From NCBI RefSeq assembly GCF_028618525.1, contig NZ_JAQITC010000007.1:1-64000 (forward strand): DNA of 64,000 nt. Direction: 5' to 3'. The DNA comes from Bartonella sp. AU55XJBT. GTDB taxonomy: Bacteria; Pseudomonadota; Alphaproteobacteria; Rhizobiales; Rhizobiaceae. Position 1 is the first letter of the stretch. Each line of letters begins with the position of its first letter. The position numbers and the translations under genes are program-made. Under the pieces are notes generated by a model. The model was not told where the DNA came from and did not search any database. It saw only the letters and a list, made by a program, of their open reading frames with translations. Below are positions 38,509-50,666 of this stretch, piece after piece.

Positions 38509-40043
38509 TGGATATTAGACCATCTGAAATTTCAAAAATTCTAAAAGAGCAAATCAAAAACTTTGACCAAAAGGCTGAGGTTTCAGAAATTGGTTGGGTC
38601 CTCTCTGTGGGGGATGGTATCGCTCGCGTTTATGGTTTGGATAATGTTCAAGCTGGGGAAATGGTGGCTTTTCCAAATGGTGTGCGCGGGATGGCGCTCA
38701 ATTTGGAAGTTGATAATGTCGGTGTGGTTATTTTTGGCTCAGACCGCGATATTCGTGAAGGGGATTGTGTAAAGCGATTGGGCGCTATTGTCGATGTCCC
38801 CGTGGGTCCCGCTTTGCTAGGGCGAGTGGTCGATGCACTTGGAAATCCTATAGATGGTAAGGGACCTCTTAAGGAAACAGAGCGTCGTCGTGTTGATGTG
38901 AAGGCGCCAGGGATTATTCCGCGCCAGTCTGTTCATGAACCTATGTCAACCGGATTAAAAGCAATTGATGCACTCATCCCTATTGGACGGGGACAGCGTG
39001 AATTGGTGATTGGTGATCGCCAAACTGGAAAAACAGCGATTTTGCTCGATACATTTTTAAACCAGAAACCTTTTCATGAAAAAGAGGATGGACGAGAGCA
39101 GGACAAAGTTTATTGTATTTATGTGGCTATCGGTCAAAAACGTTCGACGGTGGCACAATTCGTTAAAGTTTTAGAAGAACGTGGAGCGCTGGAATATTCT
39201 ATTATTGTTGCGGCAACCGCTTCTGATCCTGCTCCCTTGCAATTTATTGCACCTCTTGCGGGATGCGCGATGGGCGAATATTTCCGTGATAATGGGCAAC
39301 ATGCTTTGATCGGTTATGATGACTTGTCAAAACAGGCAGTGGCGTATCGTCAAATGTCTCTTTTGTTACGTCGTCCACCGGGGCGTGAAGCTTATCCGGG
39401 AGATGTTTTCTATCTGCATTCACGTCTTTTAGAACGGGCGGCGAAGTTGAATGCGGAAAATGGATCGGGGTCGTTGACAGCTTTGCCAGTCATTGAAACG
39501 CAAGCAAATGATGTTTCGGCTTATATTCCTACAAATGTGATTTCGATTACAGATGGGCAAATTTTCTTGGAGACCAATTTATTTTATCAGGGTATTCGTC
39601 CTGCTGTGAATGTTGGTCTTTCTGTATCGCGTGTTGGTTCTGCAGCACAAATTAAGGCAATGAAGCAGGTTGCCGGCTCGATCAAAGGTGAATTGGCACA
39701 ATATCGTGAAATGGCAGCTTTTGCGCAGTTTGGCTCTGATTTGGATGCATCAACCCAGCGCCTTTTGAATCGGGGAGCACGCTTGACAGAGCTTTTGAAG
39801 CAGCCACAATTTTCTCCACTAAAAACAGAAGAGCAAGTGGTGGTTATTTTCGCGGGTGTGAATGGCTATCTTGATTCTCTAGCGGTTTCTGATGTTGCGC
39901 GGTTTGAGCAGGGGCTTTTGGTGCTTTTGCGGAGTGATTATCAAGATCTTTTACAAGCAATTGCTGAGCAAAAGCAGATAACAGATGAGCTAAAAGATAA
40001 GTTGATCACTGTTCTTAACACTTATGCGAAAAATTTTTCGTGA
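38508..40043 (+). CDS. atpA: ATP synthase F1 alpha subunit
   Basis: Non-catalytic nucleotide-binding subunit of the alpha3beta3 head. The product has 511 residues: N-terminal beta barrel, Walker A GDRQTGKT at about 169-176, the family signature [17 protein letters not shown] (about 365-381), and a C-terminal helical bundle. The N-terminus [16 protein letters not shown] is canonical. Coupled to atpH by TGATG overlap; atpG follows after 20 bases. Confidence 0.97.
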   Translation: MDIRPSEISKILKEQIKNFDQKAEVSEIGWVLSVGDGIARVYGLDNVQAGEMVAFPNGVRGMALNLEVDNVGVVIFGSDRDIREGDCVKRLGAIVDVPVGPALLGRVVDALGNPIDGKGPLKETERRRVDVKAPGIIPRQSVHEPMSTGLKAIDALIPIGRGQRELVIGDRQTGKTAILLDTFLNQKPFHEKEDGREQDKVYCIYVAIGQKRSTVAQFVKVLEERGALEYSIIVAATASDPAPLQFIAPLAGCAMGEYFRDNGQHALIGYDDLSKQAVAYRQMSLLLRRPPGREAYPGDVFYLHSRLLERAAKLNAENGSGSLTALPVIETQANDVSAYIPTNVISITDGQIFLETNLFYQGIRPAVNVGLSVSRVGSAAQIKAMKQVAGSIKGELAQYREMAAFAQFGSDLDASTQRLLNRGARLTELLKQPQFSPLKTEEQVVVIFAGVNGYLDSLAVSDVARFEQGLLVLLRSDYQDLLQAIAEQKQITDELKDKLITVLNTYAKNFS

Positions 40044-40063
40044 TGAATTGATGGAATGCTTGA

Positions 40064-40990
40064 ATGGCCTCATTAAAGGATCTTAGAGACCGTATCGCTT
40101 CGGTTAAAGCAACACAGAAAATTACCAAAGCTATGCAGATGGTTGCGGCAGCCAGGTTGCATCGTGCGCAAGAGGCGGCGCAATCAGCTCGCCCTTATGC
40201 GAAGAGGATGGCCGATATTTTAACCAGTGTTGCGGCTGATGTGGATGGTGTTGATGCACCGGCTCTTATGCGTGGTACGGGGCGTGATGATGTGCATCTC
40301 TTGGTGGTTTGTACGGCTGAGCGCGGCTTATGTGGTGCTTTTAATGTGCAAATTGCTCGTCGTGCCCGTGAGCAGATTAAAGCGTTGTTGGCTGCTGGTA
40401 AAATTGTAAAAATTATCACTGTGGGCAAAAAGGGTGCGGATATTTTATCGCGTGATTACAAAAGTTTGATGATTGATCATATTGATTTACATGCTGTAAA
40501 GCGAATTAGTTTTGCAGAGGCGATGTTGATTAGTCAACGCATTGTTGATTTGTTCAATGAAGGCGCTTTCGATGTCTGTACGTTGTTTTATTCTGAATTT
40601 GTTTCCGTGATTAATCAACGCCCAACAGCTTTTGGCTTGATCCCAATGGGGGCTCCAAAAGCAGCTGTTGAGGCAATAGATGTTGTGGAACAAACAGAGA
40701 CGAGTAAAGATTCACAATCAATTGTTTCTGAGGCAATTGTTTATGAGTATGAACCTGATGCCGCTTCTCTTTTAGAGGCGCTTGTGCCACGCAATCTTTC
40801 AGTGCAAATCTTTCGGGCTTTACTCGAAAATGTTGCTGGTGAAATGGGGGCAAAGATGACAGCTATGGACAATGCATCGCGCAATGCGGGTGAAATGATT
40901 AATAAATTGACGGTAGCTTATAATCGTCAACGTCAGGCACAAATTACCACAGAATTGATCGAAATTATTGCGGGCGCTGAAGCGCTTTAA
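40064..40990 (+). CDS. atpG: ATP synthase F1 gamma subunit
   Basis: Central rotor shaft. The 308-residue product has the two long coiled-coil helices at the ends: [32 protein letters not shown] at the start, and the signature [19 protein letters not shown] followed by [23 protein letters not shown] at the end. It is slightly longer than the usual 290, owing to a middle insertion near residues 205-225 ([16 protein letters not shown]). Confidence 0.96.
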   Translation: MASLKDLRDRIASVKATQKITKAMQMVAAARLHRAQEAAQSARPYAKRMADILTSVAADVDGVDAPALMRGTGRDDVHLLVVCTAERGLCGAFNVQIARRAREQIKALLAAGKIVKIITVGKKGADILSRDYKSLMIDHIDLHAVKRISFAEAMLISQRIVDLFNEGAFDVCTLFYSEFVSVINQRPTAFGLIPMGAPKAAVEAIDVVEQTETSKDSQSIVSEAIVYEYEPDAASLLEALVPRNLSVQIFRALLENVAGEMGAKMTAMDNASRNAGEMINKLTVAYNRQRQAQITTELIEIIAGAEAL

Positions 40991-41003
40991 ATGGAAAAGG
41001 TAA

Positions 41004-42617
<1,614 letters not shown>

Positions 42618-42730
42618 ATTAGAAGCTTCTTACTTGAGGAAAAATCTGTCGTGAATATTTGTCGTTAAATAAGGGCAAGTTGTTGAAAAAGATAAGTTGT
42701 TAAAGAAGGCGGAGAGCCTTTCTGGGTATT

Positions 42731-43159
42731 GTGGAGACTTTTGTGGAAAACAATAGAGAAGAGCATTTTTTGTTTGAGCTTGTATCGCCTGAAAAGATTG
42801 TGTTTTCAGAGCAGGTAGTGTCTGTTGTTCTTCCTTCAGCTTCAGGTTCTTTGACCGTTATGGCACAGCATGCACCATTGGTGGCAAGCATTGTGTTGGG
42901 AAGTGTTCGTGTTCGCACCTCTGTGGGAGAAAAGCTCTTTGCTGTTTATGGAGGTGTTGCAAATATTACCTTTTCCGGCTGCTCTTTATTGGTAGAGCAT
43001 GTTGTGGCTGTGGAGCATCTTTCTTTTGATGTCTTAGAACAGCAGATCTTGCAGGTTCAAGCGACGTTAGAGGGGGGAACGAGTGATGAGGATAATCGTA
43101 AAATCGAGGCTTTTTTCCAGCAATTATCAGCTGATGGTTCTGTGTTGATAGAGGCGTAG
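42731..43159 (+). CDS. atpC: ATP synthase F1 epsilon subunit
   Basis: Rotor subunit that inhibits ATP hydrolysis. The 142-residue frame starts with GTG at 42731; a second GTG at 42743 (VENNREEHF) has GTGGAG 6 bases upstream and may be the true start. The beta-sandwich domain is clear (FELVSPEKIVFSEQVVSVVLPSASGSLTVMAQHAPLVA), with GGVANI and a short C-terminal helical part. It is separated from atpD by 113 bases, more than the other genes of the operon. Confidence 0.92.
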   Translation: METFVENNREEHFLFELVSPEKIVFSEQVVSVVLPSASGSLTVMAQHAPLVASIVLGSVRVRTSVGEKLFAVYGGVANITFSGCSLLVEHVVAVEHLSFDVLEQQILQVQATLEGGTSDEDNRKIEAFFQQLSADGSVLIEA

Positions 43160-43182
43160 CAAGGTATACAGGAAAAGGTGAC

Positions 43183-44814
43183 ATGAGCGGAAAAAAGAGT
43201 ACGGTTGTGTCTGCCAAAAGGGTCGGAAAACCTTTTCCTCGTCCGGGTCGTGTTTTTGCGGGACCTTTGCCGAAATGTTTTGTTTATATTTTTGCTTCTC
43301 TTATTTTGCAATGGGCTTATGGCTTAGGGGCCAATATTGTTCAGTCTAATATTGTCCATCTGACTGGCGATTTTCACGCAACTTTGGCCGAGACGACATG
43401 GTTGGTTGCGGCCTATATGGCACCCAATGTAAGTGTGGCGATTATGTTGATCAAAATCCGCTATCAGTTTGGATTGCGTGCTTTTGCTGAACTATCAATC
43501 CTTGGCTTCGTTTTGGTTTGTGTGTTGCAGCTCTTTGTGACCGATTTGCGTTCTGCGTTGATTATTCGCTTTTTTGCTGGGATTGCTGCTGCGCCTTTGG
43601 CTTCGCTTGCACTGCTTTATATGATGGAGGCTTTTGCTCCAGCAAAGAAGTTTACTGTTGCTCTGAGTTTGAATTATATGAATGCGGCTTTAGCAGCACC
43701 TTTATCCCGTTTGATTTCTCCGGATTTGCTGGAAAATGGTGGCTTTTCCAGTCTTTCTGCTCTGGAAATGGGGTTGGTCCTCATTAGTTTGGTCTGTATC
43801 TATACTTTGCCCCTTACACCAGTTGTCCGTAGTAAGGTTATTCAAAAGTTAGATTGGATAAGCTATGGTTTGATTGCTTTGGGGCTGGGGCTCAATGCTG
43901 TGATTATGTCTGTTGGCATATTGTATTGGTGGTATGAAGCGCCATGGATTGGTTGGGGGCTCGCACTTGCTATTTTCTCGTTGGCTGTTGCTATTATGAT
44001 TGAGCTTAATAGAGAAAAACCATTGATTGATCTGCGTTGGATTTTCAGTAAAGAAATGATTCAATCTGTTTTTATTTTATTGATTTTTCATGTTTTCTTG
44101 TTGGAACGGTCCAATTTGCCCGTCGGTTTTTTTAATCTTTTTGGTTTGCTCAATCGTGAAATGGCGCCCATGTATCTTGCGGTGACATTGGGAACTCTGT
44201 TAGGGGGGGCTGTTTGTGTCTTTTTTTTACGGGCGGGGCGTGAGGATTATTTTTATTTGTTATCTTTGGGTTGTTTGGCACTTGGCGCTTATTTAGATAG
44301 TCGTGTCAATCATTTAACGCGTCCGCAAGATATGATGTTGAGCCAAGGATTGGTGAGTTTTAGTTATGCACTTTTTTTGCCTCCTGCTCTTTTCAAAGGG
44401 TTTGTGATTGCTGGTGAGCGAGGCCCGCGTTATGTTTTGAGTTTTATTGCTGTTTTTTTGCTAACGCAAGTCACAGGGGGATTGATGGGATCGGCTTTTT
44501 TTGGCACCTTACAGTTTTATTTTGCTCATAAGAACTTTGAGTCTTTAACACAAAATATTGTTGTGACGGATCCGCTTATTTCTGGTGAGATAAATACTTT
44601 ATTTTCGCCTTCTTATGGTGTTTCTGTTCCCCATGGCTTTGGAAGTGAGCAGGCGACTTCTCTGTTGATAGAGAAATTTAAGTTAACAGCAAATATTTTT
44701 GCTTATGATGACGTTTTTCGGCTTTATTTTTATATTTCAATGGCTGTATTCGTTGTTTTTCTTGTCACAATGGTTGTTAAGTCATGCTCTTTGCGTGCAT
44801 TAGAAAAAAAGTGA
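43183..44814 (+). CDS. MFS multidrug transporter, EmrB/DHA2-like
   Basis: A 543-residue integral membrane protein with about 14 hydrophobic segments, the DHA2 count. Early segments include WLVAAYMAPN, the family's motif in the first helix-loop region. A typical MFS motif A is poorly kept. The ATG at 43183 follows AGGAAAAGG. It begins 23 bases after atpC and is followed 24 bases later by a HlyD/EmrA-type adaptor, so the two form an export pair. Substrate unknown. Position behind the atp operon suggests possible readthrough transcription. Confidence 0.85.
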   Translation: MSGKKSTVVSAKRVGKPFPRPGRVFAGPLPKCFVYIFASLILQWAYGLGANIVQSNIVHLTGDFHATLAETTWLVAAYMAPNVSVAIMLIKIRYQFGLRAFAELSILGFVLVCVLQLFVTDLRSALIIRFFAGIAAAPLASLALLYMMEAFAPAKKFTVALSLNYMNAALAAPLSRLISPDLLENGGFSSLSALEMGLVLISLVCIYTLPLTPVVRSKVIQKLDWISYGLIALGLGLNAVIMSVGILYWWYEAPWIGWGLALAIFSLAVAIMIELNREKPLIDLRWIFSKEMIQSVFILLIFHVFLLERSNLPVGFFNLFGLLNREMAPMYLAVTLGTLLGGAVCVFFLRAGREDYFYLLSLGCLALGAYLDSRVNHLTRPQDMMLSQGLVSFSYALFLPPALFKGFVIAGERGPRYVLSFIAVFLLTQVTGGLMGSAFFGTLQFYFAHKNFESLTQNIVVTDPLISGEINTLFSPSYGVSVPHGFGSEQATSLLIEKFKLTANIFAYDDVFRLYFYISMAVFVVFLVTMVVKSCSLRALEKK

Positions 44815-44838
44815 TGTCATAGAAGAGGGGTGTAAAAA

Positions 44839-45843
44839 ATGATAAAAGCATTACGGTCAAAAGCTACGATTGTTGCATTCCTTTCTGGTATTATGGGGGT
44901 TTTGCTGATTTTGTGGGCTTGGAGACTTCCTCCTTTTGTGAGTAACATTCAAATAACGGATAATGCTTCTATTAAGGGCAATGTGACGCTGGTTAGTTCA
45001 CAGATCTCTGGGGTGATCGCACGGATTTATGTACAAGATTATCAACGCGTTGAAAAGGGAATGCTGCTCTTTGAGCTTGATGATTCTCTTTTTCGTCAGC
45101 AGCTTGCACGCGCACAGGCTGTTCTCGATTCAAAAAATGCAAAATTGGCCAGTATTGAATTGCAAGCACAGATTTTACAGGGAGAAGTTAATGCTGCAGA
45201 AGCAGAATTAGCGCGTTCACGAGCATTCTCCAATGTTGTTCCTGATAAAAAGTTAGGCTTTGGAGATGTGGCAAATTCTGTTTCTCGTCCTCTTTCACAA
45301 CTCTTGGCAGCACTGGAAACAAAACGACAATTGCAAAAACAATTAAATCTTGAACGGCAAAGTTTACAGTCAGAAGTTGCGGGAGCAAAGGTGAGTGTTG
45401 AGTTGGCAAAACTTAATCTCGATCATACAAAGATTTTATCGCCTCGAACAGGCTATATTGGATTGGTTGGAGCGCGGGTAGGGCAATATGTTATGCCGGG
45501 GACGCAATTGGTCTCTGTTATTTCTGATGATATTTGGATTATCGCTAATTATAAAGAAACGCAACTTTCTCAGATGCGTGTGGGACAACCGGTTGTTTTT
45601 TCTGTTGATGCATTGAACAACAAAAAGTTAACAGGGCGTGTGGTTCGTTTTGCTCCTGCGACAGGGTCAGAGTTTTCATTGTTAAAAACGGATACGACAA
45701 TTGGTAATTTTATTAAAATTGCGCAACGTATTTCAGTACGGATTGCTTTAGATCCTGGTCAGGAAGGGATTGAAAAGCTTATTCCTGGGATGTCTGTGGT
45801 TACGTATGTGGATACTTCGCAGCGGGTCGATTCTGGAGGATAA
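44839..45843 (+). CDS. EmrA-like membrane-fusion protein (HlyD family)
   Basis: Periplasmic adaptor partner of the MFS carrier. The 334-residue product has one N-terminal membrane anchor (residues about 10-28), a lipoyl half (ISGVIARIYVQDYQRVEKGMLLFELD), a coiled-coil hairpin (about 85-185), the second lipoyl half (LDHTKILSPRTGYIG), and a beta barrel ending in IPGMSVVTYVDT. The ATG at 44839 follows GAGGGG. A dedicated outer-membrane channel is not adjacent; the NodT-type channel at 9865-11343 could serve, which is an inference. Confidence 0.88.
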   Translation: MIKALRSKATIVAFLSGIMGVLLILWAWRLPPFVSNIQITDNASIKGNVTLVSSQISGVIARIYVQDYQRVEKGMLLFELDDSLFRQQLARAQAVLDSKNAKLASIELQAQILQGEVNAAEAELARSRAFSNVVPDKKLGFGDVANSVSRPLSQLLAALETKRQLQKQLNLERQSLQSEVAGAKVSVELAKLNLDHTKILSPRTGYIGLVGARVGQYVMPGTQLVSVISDDIWIIANYKETQLSQMRVGQPVVFSVDALNNKKLTGRVVRFAPATGSEFSLLKTDTTIGNFIKIAQRISVRIALDPGQEGIEKLIPGMSVVTYVDTSQRVDSGG

Positions 45844-45979
45844 AATTTTGGGTTTTTTCAGTTTAATTTTTATACCATTTGCTTATAGCAAGTGGGCGTT
45901 TACGTTAGAAGATTTCGTTTGGTTTATTATGATCCATCTCTTAAAGCTCTTAAAACACTTATTTGTCATGATGTAAAAT

Positions 45980-46013
45980 AATGTTCTTTAGAACATTAAG
46001 AGGCATGCCTCTT
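45980..46013. terminator. Two adjacent perfect inverted repeats after the EmrA-like gene
   Basis: AATGTTCT-TT-AGAACATT (45980-45997) is followed directly by the palindrome AAGAGGCATGCCTCTT (45998-46013) and TTAA. They lie 137 bases after the operon end and could act as a terminator. The second palindrome shares AAGAGGCATGCCT with the 5' part of dispersed repeat copy E, so it may instead be a repeat relic. Confidence 0.4.
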
Positions 46014-46069
46014 TAATCACTTCTATTTCTTTTGAAATAACGCAGTAGAAGGGGGGGATTGATAAGGTG

Positions 46070-46335
46070 CTTTATAGTCTTCTTGCAACAGCGTTCTTTG
46101 AAGGCGTGGGGGTGTGGGGTGGCGTGTGTGTGGGCAGTAGGTGAAAATTACTCGATAAAAAATTAGATGTTTACAGACGAGTGGCGGGGAGGAATATTGA
46201 AGTAATATTTAGGGTATAGTTTGCCTGTCGTCTCTCACAATACTGTTCTTTGAGGTGTGGTGATGTGGATCGCATGTGTGGACAGTTATCCCGCTAGATA
46301 AAAAGCTGAATGATAGACTGGTGGGGTGGAAAATT
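46070..46335. repeat. Diverged tandem duplication of spacer DNA
   Basis: Two units of about 125-130 bases (46070-46195 and 46205-46335) share GTTCTTTGA, a TG-rich middle (GTGTGTGGGCAG against GTGTGGACAG), GATAAAAA and GACGAGTGGCGGGG against GACTGGTGGGG. No coding function. The rest of the 611-base spacer 45844-46454 shows no gene. Confidence 0.55.
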
Positions 46336-46411
46336 TAGCCTTGGGAAGGATGGAGGGCGTAAAGTTAGGGGGAAAACGTATAAGTAGTGTGCTTTATCAG
46401 TGATGAAAAAA

Positions 46412-46433
46412 ATGCCCGCTTTGAATCGGGCAT
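46412..46433 (-). terminator. Rho-independent terminator of the DUF883-like gene
   Basis: Stem ATGCCCG/CGGGCAT with an 8-base loop, followed on the minus strand by a run of T (complement of AAAAAAA before 46412). It lies 22 bases past the stop of the minus-strand gene. Confidence 0.8.
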
Positions 46434-46454
46434 TAAAAGGGAAGATTGTTGGTG

Positions 46455-46742
46455 TTAGTAATTTTTGCGGATTAGCAAGAAGCTTGCCAAAACGACTCCG
46501 GCAGCTAATGCGAGGGTTTTTTTAGGATTTTCTTTCGCTTTTTTCTTTAATTCTGTTGCATGTTCGTTGAGGTGGTAAAGTGCGTGACGCCCCTTTTGTT
46601 TCCATGTGTTAAACAGCTCAGAAATGTTTTCAAAGCTATCATTTTGAGAACTCCAATGATTTACGGGGACCAGCTCTCTTTTTAATTGTGCAATACGTTT
46701 TTTAATTTTAGCATTTTTAGCGTTGGTTGAAAATAGACACAT
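46455..46742 (-). CDS. DUF883/ElaB-YqjD-like membrane-anchored protein
   Basis: A 95-residue protein with a charged, helical N-terminal two-thirds and one C-terminal membrane anchor preceded by KKKAKENPKKTLALAAGVVLA. That NP-x-(K/T)-x-(L/A)LAAG anchor is the hallmark of DUF883 (ElaB/YqjD/YgaM), small tail-anchored proteins that bind ribosomes in stationary phase in E. coli. ATG at 46742 follows AAGGAG at ideal spacing. It is monocistronic, with its own terminator at 46412-46433. Family match rests on the anchor only, as the N-terminal part is unlike others I know. Confidence 0.65.
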   Translation of the reverse strand: MCLFSTNAKNAKIKKRIAQLKRELVPVNHWSSQNDSFENISELFNTWKQKGRHALYHLNEHATELKKKAKENPKKTLALAAGVVLASFLLIRKNY

Positions 46743-47615
46743 TTGTTGACTCCTTCATGTGTTAAATTGTGTGCATGATCGTTGGAATTGTGTTTGGGGT
46801 TTTGCTATAACGGCTTAAAAATTGAAAGGTTGCATTGATTATGCGACTTGGGGCGGATTGTGTTTTGGGGGTGAGGTGAAAGTTAAGCGTTTGGGTTTAA
46901 TGAGGCATTTTTTAAATATGCTTGCGTCCATTTCATGATGGGGGGTGTAAAGGGTATAAGATACAATCTCCTGCAAAGGATAATTTCTTCGTCAAGGCTA
47001 TCAAGCTGGTCGTTTTATTTTCTTATCCTTGTTTCAAAGTTTGGAGACAGTCCCTCAAGCATTTTTACTTTTTTTCGTTTTTATCTCCATGGTTGCTTGT
47101 GGTGTGTAAGGGACATGGCTTTGATTGATGATGAACAGATTTGAAATGAGAGAAGCTTACGATGTTTAGGTTTTCCATTCAAATTTATAAAAAAGAGGTT
47201 ATTATAAATGAATATGTTGTCTTAATTGGGTGGTATATCCCATGAATTTTTAAACATTTTTTAAAATTGTGCTTTGATGAGCGTTATCTGTTGTGTTGTA
47301 AAGTATTGTGCTTTGATGACGTTGATGTAAGGTATGCACCTTAAAAATACAGTCTTGTCTCTGTCTGATTTTAGTTTCTTTTTGAAGCAACCAAGTGTAA
47401 AAGTATGAATGTGAACAGGAGTGGTGGGATTTCCGGGGCATCTGTGAAATGAATCTCACTTATGAGCTGAGTTCCATCAGGGGGTAACAGATGAAGCTTA
47501 AAGTAATCTGTTAAGATTGGTGGGTGGTGTTATTTTCGTTTTCGTCCTTTGATGTGCGGAGGAAGTCAATGTAAATGATGGTTGAGAGTGCAGGTTTTAA
47601 AAATTTGAGGACTTG
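46743..47615. other. Gene-poor spacer before ispG
   Basis: No gene in 873 bases. It contains dispersed repeat family 1 copy C (47097-47225). Short frames at 46922-47144 and 47250-47459 are unsupported. Confidence 0.5.
47097..47225 (+). repeat. Dispersed spacer repeat, family 1, copy C
   Basis: Block order as in the other copies: GTGTAAGGGACATGGCTTTGATTG, a GATTTGAAA block, AAGCTTACGATGTTT, TTCCATTCAAATTTATAAAA and GTTATTATAAATGAATATG. Closest by eye to copy B. Confidence 0.55.
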
Positions 47616-48857
47616 ATGAGCACGACCTATTCTTTGTCGAAATCTCTTGAGCGTCGTCGTTCTGTTGGTGTTGCGGTTGGTAATGTGGTGGTTGGGGGGC
47701 AGAGCCCGGTTGTTGTACAGTCAATGACCAATACAGATACCGCTGATGTTGATGCAACCGTTTCTCAAGTGGCTGCTCTTTGGCAAGCTGGTTCACAATT
47801 GGTTCGGATTACTGTTGATCGTGATGAAGCAGCGGCAGCTGTACCAAAAATACGGGAGCGATTGGAAAGATTAGGTTTTTCTATCCCATTGGTTGGGGAT
47901 TTTCATTATATCGGCCATAAGCTTTTATCAGAGCATCCAGCATGTGCTGAGTCACTTGCAAAATATCGCATCAATCCTGGAAATGTAGGTTTTGGTGCAA
48001 AAAAAGATCGTCAATTTGCAGAAATTATAGAGATTGCTTGTCGGTATCATAAACCTATTCGCATTGGTGTGAATTGGGGGTCCCTTGATAACGCGTTGTT
48101 GACACAGCTTATGAATGAAAATGCACAGCAAGAAAATCCCTTATCTGTGGCTGAAGTAATGCGAGAAACTGTTGTGCAGTCGGCTTTGCTTTCGGCGGCT
48201 TTAGCAGAAGAGTTGGGGTTGGGACGGGATAAAATTATTCTTTCTGCTAAAGTGAGTGATGTTCAAGATCTTATTGCTGTCTATACCACCCTGGCTGCAC
48301 GTTGTGATTATGCTCTTCATTTGGGCTTAACGGAAGCAGGGATGGGAACAAAGGGGGTTGTTGCTTCTTCGGTGGCTTTGGGCATTTTATTACAGCAAGG
48401 GATTGGCGATACGATACGCATTTCATTAACGCCTGAACCTGGTGGTGATCGAACACGAGAAGTAAAAGTGGGGCAAGAACTTTTGCAAGTGATGGGATTT
48501 CGGCAATTTCTCCCCGTGGTTGCCGCTTGTCCTGGTTGTGGGCGCACAACCTCAACGGTCTTTCAGCAATTGGCGCAAAAAATTGAAGCGGATTTACATA
48601 AAAATATGCCCGTTTGGCGTGAAAAATATCCTGGGGTTGAAAGTTTAAAGGTGGCTGTGATGGGATGTATCGTCAATGGACCTGGGGAATCAAAACATGC
48701 GGATATTGGAATTTCATTGCCTGGCGTGGGGGAAAGTCCTGCGGCACCTGTTTTTATTGAAGGACAAAAGGTAAAAACTTTGCGTGGTGATCACATTGCT
48801 GAAGAATTCGAAGGGCTTTTGAGTGATTATATTCATAAACGTTTTGGACAAGGTTAA
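47616..48857 (+). CDS. ispG: 4-hydroxy-3-methylbut-2-en-1-yl diphosphate synthase (IspG/GcpE)
   Basis: Penultimate step of the MEP isoprenoid pathway, an [4Fe-4S] enzyme. The 413-residue product has the N-terminal TIM barrel ([44 protein letters not shown]) and the C-terminal cluster domain with CPGCGRTT and [20 protein letters not shown], giving three cluster cysteines. ATG at 47616 has TGAGG 5 bases upstream; the TTG at 47613 is disfavoured. With ispA at 50865-51767 it supplies prenyl diphosphates for ubiquinone and undecaprenyl carriers. Confidence 0.95.
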   Translation: MSTTYSLSKSLERRRSVGVAVGNVVVGGQSPVVVQSMTNTDTADVDATVSQVAALWQAGSQLVRITVDRDEAAAAVPKIRERLERLGFSIPLVGDFHYIGHKLLSEHPACAESLAKYRINPGNVGFGAKKDRQFAEIIEIACRYHKPIRIGVNWGSLDNALLTQLMNENAQQENPLSVAEVMRETVVQSALLSAALAEELGLGRDKIILSAKVSDVQDLIAVYTTLAARCDYALHLGLTEAGMGTKGVVASSVALGILLQQGIGDTIRISLTPEPGGDRTREVKVGQELLQVMGFRQFLPVVAACPGCGRTTSTVFQQLAQKIEADLHKNMPVWREKYPGVESLKVAVMGCIVNGPGESKHADIGISLPGVGESPAAPVFIEGQKVKTLRGDHIAEEFEGLLSDYIHKRFGQG

Positions 48858-48889
48858 ACAATTGCACAAGGTTGAAATAAAGAAGATAC

Positions 48890-49020
48890 CTTGTTTTAAA
48901 GAGATATCTCTTAAGGTTTCCATTTCACGATAGAATTTGTGAGATGCTATAATGGTAAAACTCTTGTAAAGTGTATAAAACTTATAGAGAATCCCTTCAT
49001 CTTTTAAGTTTAATAAAAGA
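48890..49020 (+). repeat. Dispersed spacer repeat, family 2, copy B
   Basis: Partner of 15509-15635; shared blocks TTTAAAG-ATATCTCTT, GTGAGATGCTATAATGGTAAA against GTGAAAGGTGTTAAGGGTAAA, and TGTATAAAACT-ATAGAG. Same orientation. Confidence 0.5.
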
Positions 49021-49079
49021 ACAACCAGCTGCATATGCTTACGCCTGCTTCCTATACAGTTCTAATATCTGAGACGCTA

Positions 49080-49250
49080 CATAAGAGGTATTTTAGTTTT
49101 TACTCACATGCTATCTCCGTTTGTAATAGGGCCAGTTAAGTGATTTTAATTGATGCACTATGAGTGGGTGAAAGAATTTTACAATATTCAGGATGCTCAT
49201 TCGACATGCAAAACAATGAATGATGATTATAAATCAATGTATTGTTTGTT
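49080..49250 (+). repeat. Dispersed spacer repeat, family 1, copy D
   Basis: Matches copy E over most of its length: CATAAGAGG, TTTTTACTCACATG, TTTGTAA-AGG, AAGTGA, TTTTAATTGATGCA, then the common end ATGATTATAAATCAATGTATTG. Copies D and E share the longer 5' half that copy A lacks. Confidence 0.6.
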
Positions 49251-49514
49251 ATAGGTTGCTGTGGCTACCGTAAGTTCTTGGATCATTTATTATCTCAAAT
49301 AAAACCAGCTGTTATGCATTTTATAAGAAGCCTCTGATCGATATCAATATTTACTCATTCTTCCGGTATTTTGGGGCATTTTTCTGGATATAAAATTGAT
49401 AAAACGGAAGATCCTTATAGCAGATATTGCCCTATTTGTCATAAAATGTGAGCTTTTATTGTTCTATAAAATGATGTATATAAGACGTCTTTTTGGGCGT
49501 TATTGGGGGGATGC

Positions 49515-50666
49515 ATGACAAGTATATTAGCATTTGGATTTTTATTTAACGGTATAAGAATTTTAACAGGTGCCTTTATTGTATTTTATATGCTTGAAAA
49601 AGGGCTAACTCTTATTGATATCGGGATCATTAAGTCGTTTCAGGCTTTTATTATGATGGTTACAGATATTCCTCTGGGATATTTTGCCGATAGAAAAAGT
49701 TATAAAATATCGATCGTTTTGGCAGCGGCTTTTGCTGCTACATGGCTGTGTCTCATGGGATTTTCTACAAGCTTTTATGGTTTTCTTTTGGCAGAATCTT
49801 TTAATGCCTTATCGCTGACATTGATTGCGGGGGCTTATAATGCTTTACTTGTTCAATATGCAAAAGCAAAAGTGACATCGACTAAAAAAGTGCTGGGAGC
49901 GAGCTCTCAATATAATTACATTGGCATGTTTATATTCAGTTTGATCGGTGCTTATTTTGCTGATTATTCGAGCCAATATATATGGTATATTGCGGCGTTT
50001 TTAATGTTGATGACAACACTCTTTGGTTTGTTCTTTCTTGATGACCTGAAAGGAGAGAAAAAACCAAATAAAGCGAATTCTCTCTTTTATGATGCTAAGG
50101 AGATGTTGTCTATTTTTATTAAGGTTCCTTATATCTCTTTATGCTTTTATTTTTCACTGATCTTTTTCAATATATTCTCGCAGTATTGGCAGTGGATATT
50201 TAAAGATCATAATATTAATGTCACTTATTTTGATCTTGGTGTGACGTTTTCACTGATATTGCTCTCTCAGCTCTTGGCTAGTTTTCTCTTTACAAAACTA
50301 AGTGAAAGGGTGAATTTTGTTTTATTGCTTTTTCTTTTGGTTTCACTGATTTTTACAGTGGTTTTCTTTGAGCCGAAAAAAGAAATTGCTATTATTTTAG
50401 TCTGTATGATTTTTTACTTAATTAAGTATACATATCTTCGTGTAGAAGTTGTTTTGCATGATAGTATTAGTGATCATTTCAGGGCTACATATGAATCTTT
50501 CTTGTCAACCGTTGGGAGATTTAGCCTCTTGGTGTTTTTTTACATGAGTGCATCTATGGTCGATATATTTGGCTTTTTCTCACTCGTTTATATTTTTGCT
50601 CTTTATTTATTGATTTACTTGTTGGCAGTATTTTTTCTAGAAGGAACGCGCAAAAAAGTTCCATGA
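49515..50666 (+). CDS. MFS transporter, unassigned substrate
   Basis: A 383-residue membrane protein with 11-12 hydrophobic segments. The loop between segments 2 and 3 carries GYFADRKSYK, a form of MFS motif A. ATG at 49515 has GGGGGG just upstream; the in-frame TTG at 49503 is unlikely. Codon use is AT-rich and it sits alone between repeat-bearing spacers, so it may be an accessory acquisition. Some MFS proteins of this length export sugars or drugs, but nothing here decides. Confidence 0.8.
   Translation: MTSILAFGFLFNGIRILTGAFIVFYMLEKGLTLIDIGIIKSFQAFIMMVTDIPLGYFADRKSYKISIVLAAAFAATWLCLMGFSTSFYGFLLAESFNALSLTLIAGAYNALLVQYAKAKVTSTKKVLGASSQYNYIGMFIFSLIGAYFADYSSQYIWYIAAFLMLMTTLFGLFFLDDLKGEKKPNKANSLFYDAKEMLSIFIKVPYISLCFYFSLIFFNIFSQYWQWIFKDHNINVTYFDLGVTFSLILLSQLLASFLFTKLSERVNFVLLLFLLVSLIFTVVFFEPKKEIAIILVCMIFYLIKYTYLRVEVVLHDSISDHFRATYESFLSTVGRFSLLVFFYMSASMVDIFGFFSLVYIFALYLLIYLLAVFFLEGTRKKVP

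Larger units (their letters stand above)
48858..49514. other. Spacer with copies of both dispersed repeat families
   Basis: No gene is supported. It contains family 2 copy B (about 48890-49020) directly followed by family 1 copy D (49080-49250). The remainder before 49515 is featureless apart from GGGGGG, the ribosome site of the next gene. Confidence 0.5.
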
